From the NCBI GenBank assembly GCA_022701475.1, contig JAKOOI010000289.1:1-12993 (forward strand): DNA of 12,993 nucleotides, written 5' to 3'. Below the pieces are notes generated by a model. The model saw only the letters and a program-made list of their open reading frames with translations, was not told the origin of the DNA and did no database searches. Every line of letters starts with the position of its first letter. Position 1 is the stretch's first letter. Below are positions 5,996-12,358 of this stretch, in pieces. The position numbers and the translations under genes were made by a program. This stretch comes from Weeksellaceae bacterium (GTDB taxonomy: Bacteria > Bacteroidota > Bacteroidia > Flavobacteriales > Weeksellaceae).

Positions 5996-6451
5996 ATGAA
6001 AACGTTATCACTTTTACCTCATTCTTTCAAAAGAACAGGCTGGTTCATTTTTATCCCTTCATTACTATTGGGTATCCTCTCCCTTACCCGCCTTGTCAGT
6101 TTCCCTGAAATTTCATTACCCGTCTTCTACAATTCCGGATTTCCGCTGAGCAGTGAAGAAACGGGAATTTTTGTCTCTGCGGAAATTGCCGTTTTCCCGA
6201 ATCTTTTCGGCATCCTCATCATCATCGGCGGACTTCTTACAGGATGTTCCAGGGAGAGCATTGAAGACGAGTATATTGCAAGCCTGCGTCTGAAATCTGT
6301 TTTCTGGAGCCTTATCGTTACCTATTCTATCGTTCTCCTGCTGCTGGTCACGGTATTCGGATACTTTTTCTTCAGCATTATGATCATCACCCTGTTCCTG
6401 CCACTGGTGCTTTACATATTCAGATTTAATTACCTGCTGCTGAAAAGATGA
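5996..6451 (+). CDS. Small four-helix membrane protein paired with an HTH regulator (function unknown)
   Basis: 151 residues with four predicted membrane helices at about 14-34, 66-83, 102-122 and 124-143. A short extracytoplasmic stretch follows helix 1, and a polar loop lies between helices 2 and 3 (CSRESIEDEYIASLRLKS, 84-101), the most motif-like part of the protein. The last four bases overlap the start of the 66-residue HTH gene (ATGA), so the two are translationally coupled. Small membrane proteins with an adjacent YozG-like HTH regulator recur in Bacteroidota and Firmicutes, but I know no demonstrated function. The start ATG at 5996 follows the TACATTFG-like -7 element (5966-5973) by 22 nt and is preceded by an A-rich stretch with no Shine-Dalgarno sequence. 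Confidence 0.85.
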   Translation: MKTLSLLPHSFKRTGWFIFIPSLLLGILSLTRLVSFPEISLPVFYNSGFPLSSEETGIFVSAEIAVFPNLFGILIIIGGLLTGCSRESIEDEYIASLRLKSVFWSLIVTYSIVLLLLVTVFGYFFFSIMIITLFLPLVLYIFRFNYLLLKR

Positions 6452-6648
6452 AAAACACCCTTAAAATTGAGAGAGCGGTAAAAAGCATTACCCAGGAAGA
6501 GCTGGCCCGGGCCATAGGGGTTTCAAGACAGACCATCAATGCTATGGAAGCGGGAAAATATGTACCTTCTACCGTTCTGGCACTCAAGATCGCAAGATAT
6601 TTCAATAAAAAAGTGGAAAATATTTTTGAACTGGAGCAGGATGACTGA
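6448..6648 (+). CDS. Small XRE-family HTH regulator, YozG-like
   Basis: 66 residues, almost entirely one Cro/C1-type helix-turn-helix domain. TQEELARAIGVSRQTINAME (15-34) is the canonical helix 2-turn-recognition helix segment, followed by GKYVPSTVLALKIARYF and the usual VENIFELEQDD tail. Stand-alone XRE proteins of this length (YozG/HipB-like) bind short palindromes as dimers, with no separate sensor domain. It overlaps the upstream membrane-protein gene by four bases, which suggests that the membrane protein and regulator act together or are jointly autoregulated. The likely site is the GTAAA/TTTAC array at 5932-5965. Confidence 0.93.
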   Translation: MKNTLKIERAVKSITQEELARAIGVSRQTINAMEAGKYVPSTVLALKIARYFNKKVENIFELEQDD

Positions 6649-6703
6649 TGGCCCCGGAGGCCACCGTTAACGGACAGGCGGGGATATTTTATGTATTTGG
6701 TCT

Positions 6704-6711
6704 TATATTTG
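6704..6711 (+). promoter_or_regulatory. Possible -7 promoter element for the DUF72 gene
   Basis: TATATTTG fits TAnnTTTG, but no TTTG is found 19 nt upstream. If used, transcription would start near 6718, downstream of the alternative ATG at 6691 and upstream of the ATG at 6739. This favours 6739 as the true start. Confidence 0.35.
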
Positions 6712-6738
6712 TTAAAAGAACATCACAAAAAACCAGCT

Positions 6739-7629
6739 ATGAAATTCGGAAAACTGGAAGATTCTTCCCTTATCGATTTTACCCTGCCGGGCGACCATCC
6801 GGATACGGAAAATACACTCAGGCAAAATACAGAGGGCCTGGGAAGAATCTCTGTGGGATGTTCGAAATGGACCCGGTCCGACCTGAAGGCATTTTATCCC
6901 AAAGGCACGAAAGATGAGCTGAAGTATTATGCCACCCAGTTCAATTCGATCGAGCTGAATGCCACATTTTACGGAATGCCTTCTCCCGAGCAGGTACAGA
7001 CCTGGAAAAACAAAACGCCTCCGGGCTTCACTTTTTTTCCGAAAGTCCCGAATACCATTTCCCATTTCAGGAGACTGGTTGACGTTACGGATGCGGTGAC
7101 CCAGTTTGTGACTTCCGTTATGAATTTCGGGGAACAGCTCGGAACGGTCTTTCTCCAGCTTCATGATAACTTCAGGCCTCAGGATTATGCGCGACTGGAA
7201 AAATTTGTAAGGGACTGGCCGGCAGAGATTCCGCTGGCCATAGAACTCAGAAATGAAGAATGGTTTGCCGATGCAGAGGTGTTCAACAGAGCGGCCCGGC
7301 TTTTTGAACAGCATCATATCACCATGATCCTTACAGATACGGCGGGCAGGCGGGATGTGCTTCATATGCGCCTCACTACACCGGAAACCTTTATCCGGTA
7401 TGTGGCCGCCAATAATGAAACCGATTACAAGAGGCTTGATGACTGGGTCAGGCGGCTGACCTTGTGGAAAGAGCAGGGTCTCCGGAACCTCAGCTTTTTC
7501 ATCCATCAGGATATCGAAGCTGATTCTCCCCTTCTTTTTGATTATTTCATCCGCAACATCAATATTGCATGGAAAACGGACCTTCACTCCCCAAAAATGG
7601 CAACGGAAGGCACAGGATCGCTGTTTTAG
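6739..7629 (+). CDS. DUF72 family protein (YecE-like)
   Basis: 296 residues from the chosen start. An ATG at 6691 in the same frame would add 16 residues (MYLVLYLLKEHHKKPA) that do not look like part of the domain, and the likely promoter element lies between the two, so 6739 is preferred. DUF72 landmarks: ISVGCSKW (37-44), AFYPKGTKDELKYYATQFNS (51-70), IELNATFYGMPS (71-82), FPKVPNTISHFRRL (100-113), VFLQLHDNF, PLAIELRNEEWF. The family has a TIM-barrel-like fold and is widespread, and to my knowledge its enzymatic role is not established. It follows the HTH gene by 90 nt and may be partly read through from it. No signal peptide; a cytoplasmic location is expected. Confidence 0.92.
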   Translation: MKFGKLEDSSLIDFTLPGDHPDTENTLRQNTEGLGRISVGCSKWTRSDLKAFYPKGTKDELKYYATQFNSIELNATFYGMPSPEQVQTWKNKTPPGFTFFPKVPNTISHFRRLVDVTDAVTQFVTSVMNFGEQLGTVFLQLHDNFRPQDYARLEKFVRDWPAEIPLAIELRNEEWFADAEVFNRAARLFEQHHITMILTDTAGRRDVLHMRLTTPETFIRYVAANNETDYKRLDDWVRRLTLWKEQGLRNLSFFIHQDIEADSPLLFDYFIRNINIAWKTDLHSPKMATEGTGSLF

Positions 7630-7657
7630 GGATTAATTATTTTTCAATACTGAATAA

Positions 7658-7695
7658 GGATATGTGACATACCACATATCCATAAATCTTTATGG
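7658..7695. repeat. Two adjoining palindromes downstream of DUF72
   Basis: GGATATGTG (7658-7666) pairs perfectly with CACATATCC (7673-7681) around a 6-nt loop. The last two bases also begin a second perfect palindrome, CCATAAA-TC-TTTATGG (7680-7695). There is no T-run typical of an intrinsic terminator. The element lies 29 nt after the DUF72 stop in an AT-rich gap (7630-7830). It may be a transcript-end hairpin or a binding site. Confidence 0.7.
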
Positions 7696-7830
7696 CAAAA
7701 TATAATTCATTTTCTAAGCCATAAGACTGAATTACTTTCAAAATATCACTATCTATTGAAAAAATCAGTATTTTAGAAGCATCAGTAACTGTGATGAATA
7801 ACGGGCCCAGGCCCTTCTTAAATAAACAAA

Positions 7831-8061
7831 ATGGAAAAAGAAATTTGTACAATCAGTATCTCAGCCGGATCCCCGGCTGACGCCTATGTCTTTTATGAGA
7901 ATGAGACCATCAAAAGGATCTCTGATCAGGAACATCTGGAAGCCGAAAATTCCGAATGGCTCGAGGCAAAAAAAATCAGTAAGATGAACAAAGACCGTAT
8001 TATCAGGAATTGTCCTGAAGAATGCAAGGAAAGGATCATGCTTATTCTGGATTATCCTTGA
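7831..8061 (+). CDS. Small hypothetical protein, 76 aa
   Basis: I do not recognise a family. The protein (MEKEICTISISAGSPADAYV then FYENETIKRISDQEH) is soluble and rich in Glu/Lys, with a beta-like N-terminal third, a charged helical middle and a CPEECKER segment near residues 61-68 carrying two of its three cysteines. No membrane helix or signal peptide is seen. Support for it being real comes from its position: it sits between the DUF72 gene and a perfect terminator beginning 33 nt after its stop. A small GGGCC-CA-GGCCC inverted repeat lies 17 nt before the ATG (7803-7814). No promoter of the TAnnTTTG type is seen in the gap. It may be conserved only within related flavobacteria. Confidence 0.65.
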   Translation: MEKEICTISISAGSPADAYVFYENETIKRISDQEHLEAENSEWLEAKKISKMNKDRIIRNCPEECKERIMLILDYP

Positions 8062-8093
8062 TGAAAATTTTGCACCGGAAAAATTTAATTCAC

Positions 8094-8126
8094 AAAAATC
8101 CGGCCTGATCATCAGGCCGGATTTTT
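8094..8126. terminator. Bidirectional intrinsic terminator between convergent genes
   Basis: Sixteen perfectly paired bases: AAAAATCCGGCCTGAT (8094-8109) against ATCAGGCCGGATTTTT (8111-8126). The GC-rich core is flanked by A-run and T-run on both strands, so it can terminate transcription from either side. It closes the 7831-8061 gene on the plus strand and overlaps the TAA stop (8127-8125) of the minus-strand membrane-protein gene. Confidence 0.95.
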
Positions 8127-8715
8127 ATTTCCTTTTAACCAGCAACACCAGATTAAGAAAAAGCAGCAGGAAATCCAGCGTGATCCAGATCCCGGTTTTC
8201 ATATTCTCATAGCTGTATTCCTCAATCTGCTTTTTGGCAAGATCGGAAAGCTTTACGCTCTGATTGATATAGTTCCTGACCTCGATAATCTGATCTATAT
8301 TTTTGTTGGGAATCGAATGCTGTGAAAAATACACCAGATTTTTTTTCCCGAGATAGCCGGCAATCCAGTATTCGTCGGACTTGTCCATCTTAAGGTATTC
8401 GATGCGATAATATTCAGGACGCACCTTGCCGATATGCCTGGTTTCATTTATTTTCCCGACTTCTTCATCATTAAGGGTCACCACATAAAAATCCAGCGGC
8501 TGCGGCAGTTTATTGATGACCTGCAACGCGACCGAATCCCGGACAATTCCAACCGCACTTTTTTTTATGAACCAGTACGTAAAAACAGAAACGGAAAAAA
8601 CTACCGTTGCGATACGGAAAATTTTAGCCCATTCCGCTCCTTTCCCTTTTTTTACTTTCGACAGGAATAAAGAGATAACGGATGCCCAGAAGATAGCCAG
8701 AACTGTGAATACCAT
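8125..8715 (-). CDS. Hypothetical three-helix membrane protein
   Basis: 196 residues, family not recognised. Hydrophobic segments at about 1-19 (MVFTVLAIFWASVISLFLSK), 33-50 (FRIATVVFSVSVFTYWFI) and 174-193 (near the C-terminus, GIWITLDFLLLFLNLVLLV). They enclose a soluble domain of about 120 residues that is beta-rich in its first half (LPQPLDFYVVTLNDEEVGKI) and helical near the end. With helices 1 and 2 as a hairpin, the soluble domain would lie on the same side as the N-terminus; orientation is not certain. KVKKGKGAEWAK between helices 1 and 2 is basic, so that loop is probably cytoplasmic and the soluble domain periplasmic. The ATG at 8715-8713 lies only 4 nt after a TATCTTTG promoter element, so the message may be leaderless. 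The stop codon overlaps the terminator at 8094-8126. Confidence 0.75.
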   Translation of the reverse strand: MVFTVLAIFWASVISLFLSKVKKGKGAEWAKIFRIATVVFSVSVFTYWFIKKSAVGIVRDSVALQVINKLPQPLDFYVVTLNDEEVGKINETRHIGKVRPEYYRIEYLKMDKSDEYWIAGYLGKKNLVYFSQHSIPNKNIDQIIEVRNYINQSVKLSDLAKKQIEEYSYENMKTGIWITLDFLLLFLNLVLLVKRK

Positions 8716-8719
8716 AGTA

Positions 8720-8727
8720 CAAAGATA
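8720..8727 (-). promoter_or_regulatory. -7 promoter element TATCTTTG for the 8125-8715 gene
   Basis: On the minus strand TATCTTTG (8727 to 8720) fits TAnnTTTG. It ends 4 nt before the ATG, putting the expected transcription start at or within a few bases of the start codon. No clear TTTG is seen 19 nt upstream (CTTC there), so the promoter is only half supported. Confidence 0.4.
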
Positions 8728-8931
8728 CTTATTTTAATATGAACCCGAAGCAGAAATCCGGTTGACAAACAGGAAGAGGGATACCTCAGAAGAAAGTTTT
8801 CCCCGGCCGGCAGCTCCGGAGATCAGGTCCAGGGTCATGCAGCCGCTTCCTGCTACCTATTACTTTACCAATTGACCGGAATATGCCGGCAGTTACCTGA
8901 TCCGATTTACTCAGAAGGCCCCGGTATGGTA

Positions 8932-9576
8932 TCAGCTTACATTCCATTCTTTATAAAACTCATTCAGGAAAGTCAGCATAAACTGATGTCTTTCCTCTGC
9001 CATCTTTTTCCCCGGTTCCGTATTCATGAGGTCTTTCAGAAGCAACAGCTTTTCGTAGAAATGGTTAATGGTGGTTCCGTTGGATTTTTTGTATTCTTCT
9101 TTGGACATTTCGAGGTCCGGCCTGATTTCCGGGTCGTACATAGGATTATTCCTGAACCCTCCGAAATTGAAGGTTCTGGCAATCCCGATGGCCCCGATGG
9201 CATCCAGACGGTCTGCATCCTGCACGATCTTCAGTTCTACCGGAAGATTACCCGGGGCTTCATGCCTGTTTTTGAAAGAAATATTTTTAATGATAAACAC
9301 TACCTGTTCTATAACTTCTTCCTGAGTATTAAGGCTTTCCAAGAACTTCCGGGAAACTTTAAGCGCGAGTGTTTCGTCACCGTTATGGAATTTAGGATCG
9401 GCAATATCATGCAGCAGGGCGGCCAGTTCCACCACTTCCCGGTTACACGGTTCCTTTTCCGCAATTCTTACGGACAGCTTCCATACCCTTTCGATGTGAT
9501 ACCAGTCGTGCCCGGCTTCTGCCCCCCTCAGTTTTTCTTTTACAAATGCTGCAGTGTCTGCAATAAGATTATTCAT
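8932..9576 (-). CDS. HD-domain phosphohydrolase, YedJ/YpgQ-like
   Basis: 214 residues with the HD metal-binding set: H27 ([12 protein letters not shown]), H56-D57 ([11 protein letters not shown]) and D120 in [18 protein letters not shown] (118-135). The last stretch is nearly the same as in E. coli YedJ ([20 protein letters not shown], from memory). The family is cytoplasmic and uses divalent metal; Bacillus subtilis YpgQ has been reported as a Mn-dependent nucleotide pyrophosphohydrolase, so a nucleotide substrate is a reasonable guess. The gene starts 3 nt after the stop of the alpha/beta hydrolase gene, so the two form an operon. There is no Shine-Dalgarno sequence and no separate promoter. 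Length is normal for the family. Confidence 0.92.
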   Translation of the reverse strand: [214 protein letters not shown]

Positions 9577-9579
9577 TGG

Positions 9580-10416
9580 TCAATTTAATTCATTTAAAAT
9601 AAGGGCCCAGAGTTTTTTGTTATAGCTTCTGAAAAAGTTGACATGCCCGATATTGCGCTGATCCGACTCCTTCTTCAGGATCAGCCTGTATACAGGATGC
9701 AGATATGGATACGTGGTTTCCAACAGTCTCTTTACCCCTTTTTCCGTCAGCCACCCATCATCTTCTGCCCAGACTACCAATGCTTTCTGTGTGAGCTCTT
9801 TAGCGTAATCGCCGGTCTCTTTCAGCAGGGCATTGGTAGATTTGCTGTTTAAAATTAAGGTTCTCCAGTCATATGCGCAATTTTTTGGAAGACTTTCTCC
9901 CAGTCCGAACCGGTTTGCCGGGAAATAGCCCAGAACAGCAGTAATAATAGGCTGAAGGATGCCGAATCCGAAGAAGGCCTCCCATTTTGCTCTCACAGGC
10001 AGGTTTCCGATGAATGCATCCTGGGTAGCCACAAAGATCAGTTTCCTGAAGATAAGGGAATCTTTATTCATCCCCATGATCAGCGCTCCTACAGAATGTC
10101 CGAGGCAGTATTTCCTGTATTCCGGGAATGCCGTTTTAATATAATCTGTCAGCGCCCTGTAATCTGCGGTTCCCCAGGTTTTCATCGAGGCAGCACAGTT
10201 TCTGAGGTCAGCCGGTTTTGAAAGCCCTATTCCGAGATAATCATAGGTTATTACAGTAAAGCCTTTCTCCGCAAAGTACCGGGCAAAAGAAAAATAGACC
10301 TGCTGTTTTACTCCGGTTGCGGAATTGATCAGCAGGATCTTTTCATTATCTTTTTCAGGATAAAAAATATAGGCCGTTATCCGGGCATCGGTACAGCCAA
10401 GCATCAGTTTTTCCAT
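9580..10416 (-). CDS. Alpha/beta hydrolase, COG4757-like
   Basis: 278 residues. Features of the COG4757 group: INSATGVKQQVYFSFARYFA (30-49), FTVITYDYLGIGLSKP (53-68), nucleophile elbow GHSVGA with S108, acid D219 or D220 in VVWAEDDGWLT, and H258 in NIGHVNFFR, completing a Ser-Asp-His triad. No signal peptide is present, so it is probably cytoplasmic; the substrate of this group is not established. It precedes the HD phosphohydrolase by 3 nt. The start ATG (10416-10414) lies 14 nt after the hairpin that terminates the kinase gene, and no TAnnTTTG promoter is seen between that hairpin and the kinase stop. Transcription may therefore depend on read-through or on an unrecognised promoter. Confidence 0.9.
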   Translation of the reverse strand: MEKLMLGCTDARITAYIFYPEKDNEKILLINSATGVKQQVYFSFARYFAEKGFTVITYDYLGIGLSKPADLRNCAASMKTWGTADYRALTDYIKTAFPEYRKYCLGHSVGALIMGMNKDSLIFRKLIFVATQDAFIGNLPVRAKWEAFFGFGILQPIITAVLGYFPANRFGLGESLPKNCAYDWRTLILNSKSTNALLKETGDYAKELTQKALVVWAEDDGWLTEKGVKRLLETTYPYLHPVYRLILKKESDQRNIGHVNFFRSYNKKLWALILNELN

Positions 10417-10420
10417 ATCC

Positions 10421-10463
10421 TTAAATAAAAATCCACTGTAAAATTGAAAAATTCACAGTGGAT
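10421..10463 (-). terminator. Intrinsic terminator of the PfkB kinase gene
   Basis: ATCCACTGT (10431-10439) pairs perfectly with ACAGTGGAT (10455-10463). Read on the minus strand the hairpin is followed by TTTTATTTAA, giving a T-rich tail. A second short AATT/AATT pairing is possible in the loop. It starts about 40 nt after the kinase stop and ends just before the hydrolase start. Confidence 0.85.
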
Positions 10464-10503
10464 AATCTATTGTATCAGGGTTTTTCAGTATGCCATAAAT
10501 AGC

Positions 10504-11391
10504 TTACATAAAGTCGGATACGCGCGGCAGTCCGGTCTGCGAGCCTTTTTTTCCGGAAACCCTTGCTGAGACTTCGTTGCCGAACTTCACACAGTCTTCA
10601 ATACTGTTGTTATGGCATAAGGCGATGGAGAAGCCGGTGGTAAAGGCATCTCCCATTCCCATTTTATGCACGGTTTTATCCTTGTCATTCCTGCAGTACT
10701 TCATTTCCGTACCGTCAAAATATACGGTGGAATTGACGTCATCCCGGACAAACAGCTTGTTGACATATTTCTTAAGGATGTCTTCCCGCTGCTCTTCCCC
10801 GAAAACGATATGCAGTTCACTGCTCTTGACAATAATAAAGTCCACTTTCTCCAGTATTTCACGACTCAGAGGCTGCGCCGGAGAAGCGTAGAGCCCTACT
10901 TTTTTGCCATGCTTTTTAGCTTTACTGACGGTATACTCCACTACTTTCATGGAAACCTCAAGCTGAAGCAGCACCAGATCTGCCGTATGGAAATACTTAT
11001 CGGCAGCTTCCACGTGCTCAAGGCTCAGATAATTATTAGCTGCAGGAACCACCACTATGGCAGCATTTCCTTCCGAAGTTGTCACATACGCGGTACCTGT
11101 AGCATCACTGTCGGTTTCAAAGACAAAACCCACATTTACGTTTTCGCCGACCATGTTCCGCATGATCTGCTGACCGAGAGGATCCATCCCCACACAGCCT
11201 ATAAAGTATACGCTGGCTCCCAGCCTGGCTGTCCCTACGGCCTGATTGGCACCTTTTCCGCCAAAATAACTTTCCGAGTTGCTTGCAATCACGGTTTCGT
11301 TTCCGCACGGGACTTTTTCCGTTTCTAAGACAAGATCAATCGACGAGCTTCCTACAACAATAATCTTGGGCTGTTCTGATGAAAATCTCAT
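10504..11391 (-). CDS. Ribokinase-like PfkB-family carbohydrate kinase (divergent)
   Basis: 295 residues with the ribokinase fold signature: GSSSIDLVLE (14-23), GGKGANQAVGTARLG (44-58) forming the sugar-binding N-terminal PfkB motif, and GMGDAFTTGF (245-254) where D248 is the catalytic base and the preceding residues form the anion hole. Length is normal. It departs from well-known ribokinases in two places: the NxxE motif reads SSEL (190-193, the Asn replaced by Ser), and the usual VTLGxxG strand-loop before the nucleotide site is replaced by FVRDDVNSTVYFDG (214-227). It should phosphorylate a sugar or nucleoside in the cytoplasm, but ribose is not assured. It has a fully consensus promoter at 11431-11461 and its own terminator, so it is probably monocistronic. 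Confidence 0.88.
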   Translation of the reverse strand: MRFSSEQPKIIVVGSSSIDLVLETEKVPCGNETVIASNSESYFGGKGANQAVGTARLGASVYFIGCVGMDPLGQQIMRNMVGENVNVGFVFETDSDATGTAYVTTSEGNAAIVVVPAANNYLSLEHVEAADKYFHTADLVLLQLEVSMKVVEYTVSKAKKHGKKVGLYASPAQPLSREILEKVDFIIVKSSELHIVFGEEQREDILKKYVNKLFVRDDVNSTVYFDGTEMKYCRNDKDKTVHKMGMGDAFTTGFSIALCHNNSIEDCVKFGNEVSARVSGKKGSQTGLPRVSDFM

Positions 11392-11430
11392 TGTGTTTAT
11401 ATTAGTTTATTATTTGATATCAGATCATTA

Positions 11431-11461
11431 CAAATGTATAATCCGGCAGACAGGTTTCAAA
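11431..11461 (-). promoter_or_regulatory. Consensus Bacteroidota promoter for the PfkB kinase
   Basis: On the minus strand TTTG (11461-11458), a 19-nt spacer, then TACATTTG (11438-11431): an exact match to TTTG-N19-TAnnTTTG. Transcription should start near 11425, giving a leader of about 34 nt. Confidence 0.8.
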
Positions 11462-11476
11462 AACAATTAACGTTTA

Positions 11477-12112
11477 TTAACTAATCTCAATAAATTCCGT
11501 TACCGCCTTTACAGGAGTACCGGCTCTGTCAAAAGCGATATAGCTTGCATAAAACCCTTCACCGTATCCGGTTTCAAAGGCAAAAATGGTTCCAGGCTTA
11601 TCCTCTGCAGGCTTTAAAAATGCATACTGATCAATTGCACCGTCGTCATCAAAGAAATGTTCATGGAAAAACTCTTCATAAATTCCCATGAAATCATCCC
11701 CTTTCCGTTGGTAAAGCTTATATTCAAGTTCATTCAGGCTGTGCTGGGTTTCAGCATCCATAAAGCATCCCATTCCGCTTTCCGCAGGATACCCGAAGAC
11801 CTCGCCTTCTGCAAGATCCTTGATATTCTGTCCCTGGGTGGTAGCCAGTTCCCAACGGGTGATTTCAGCAGTACTGAAAACGATTTCCGCATAGGCTACA
11901 CAGTTGCTTTCCCTTTCTTTATGCAGCAGCACTGTAAAGTCACCTTTCGGAAATACGGTATTGAACGGCTGCATATCACTTGTGATTACAGGATCGCAGG
12001 CCACCAGCCTGCCGCTTGCAAGATAGATCTTACCTACTTCAAAGCTTTCCAGTAACGGACTTTCCACAAAGTTCCTGGAGAACAGCTTTTTTATATTTTC
12101 TAAATGTGTCAT
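11477..12112 (-). CDS. DUF4241 domain-containing protein
   Basis: 211 residues covering one DUF4241 domain. Landmarks: FEVGKIYLASGRLVACDPVI (24-43), DFTVLLHK (58-65), TRWELATTQGQNIKDL (85-100), FGYPAESGMGCFMDAETQ (106-123), FAFETGYGEGFYASYIAFD (177-195). The conserved Gly/Cys/Asp cluster GMGCFMDAE and the GxGEGFY segment are the parts most likely to matter for function, which is unknown. No signal peptide or membrane helix is seen, so it is probably cytoplasmic. The start ATG at 12112-12110 is preceded by a gap carrying several hairpins and no visible TAnnTTTG promoter. The kinase promoter lies in the 85-nt gap after its stop, so the two genes are probably separate units. Confidence 0.88.
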   Translation of the reverse strand: MTHLENIKKLFSRNFVESPLLESFEVGKIYLASGRLVACDPVITSDMQPFNTVFPKGDFTVLLHKERESNCVAYAEIVFSTAEITRWELATTQGQNIKDLAEGEVFGYPAESGMGCFMDAETQHSLNELEYKLYQRKGDDFMGIYEEFFHEHFFDDDGAIDQYAFLKPAEDKPGTIFAFETGYGEGFYASYIAFDRAGTPVKAVTEFIEIS

Positions 12113-12258
12113 GTCTCTGTAGTTATTCCAACATCCGGCCGCCGGATGTCTGATGCGCTCCGGCTTTTATAACGGAGCAACTGCTGATTTCTTTTATAGC
12201 ATTCGGTTTTCAGCGGTTTTCCGCTGTTCTTACCGGCGTTATCTTCTGTTATATCCAC
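12113..12258 (-). other. Hairpin-rich leader region upstream of DUF4241
   Basis: Three perfect short inverted repeats lie here: ACATCCGGC-C-GCCGGATGT (12131-12149), GCTCCG/CGGAGC with a 10-nt loop (12157-12178), and CAGCGG-TTTT-CCGCTG (12211-12226). None is followed by a T-run on the minus strand. A 60-residue minus-strand frame overlaps this stretch but has no family resemblance and shares its end with the DUF4241 start, so I do not call it. Confidence 0.6.
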
Positions 12259-12288
12259 AAAAGAAGACTTGCTGAGCCAGTCTTCTTT
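12256..12288 (-). terminator. Probable terminator of valS
   Basis: AAAGAAGACT (12260-12269) pairs perfectly with AGTCTTCTTT (12279-12288) around a 9-nt loop that can itself form GCT-G-AGC. Read on the minus strand the hairpin ends CTTCTTTTGTGG, a short T-run. It lies about 70 nt after the valS stop. Confidence 0.65.
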
Positions 12289-12358
12289 CATGAATCATTT
12301 ATTTTTCATCTATTCCAATGATCATTGTTCAGTGATCAGAACCCAGGAATAGCGGATG

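Noticed and set aside
6691..6738. Upstream ATG extension of the DUF72 protein
   Set aside because: The 16 extra residues are not domain-like and the best promoter element lies downstream of this ATG.
6648..6917. Plus-strand 89-residue frame following the HTH gene
   Set aside because: It runs out of frame into the DUF72 gene and has no domain-like content; the DUF72 frame is clearly the coding one.
6712..7587. Minus-strand 291-residue frame
   Set aside because: Antisense to the DUF72 gene; its length reflects codon bias of the real gene.
7637..7852. Minus-strand 71-residue frame in the AT-rich gap
   Set aside because: It overlaps the start of the 7831 gene, covers the palindromes, and has no promoter or family resemblance. 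It reads fairly protein-like, so it is the least certain rejection.
8872..9588. Plus-strand 238-residue frame
   Set aside because: Antisense to the HD phosphohydrolase, whose metal motifs are intact on the minus strand.
12109..12291. Minus-strand 60-residue frame upstream of DUF4241
   Set aside because: It spans the hairpin cluster and part of a terminator and shows no recognisable protein features.
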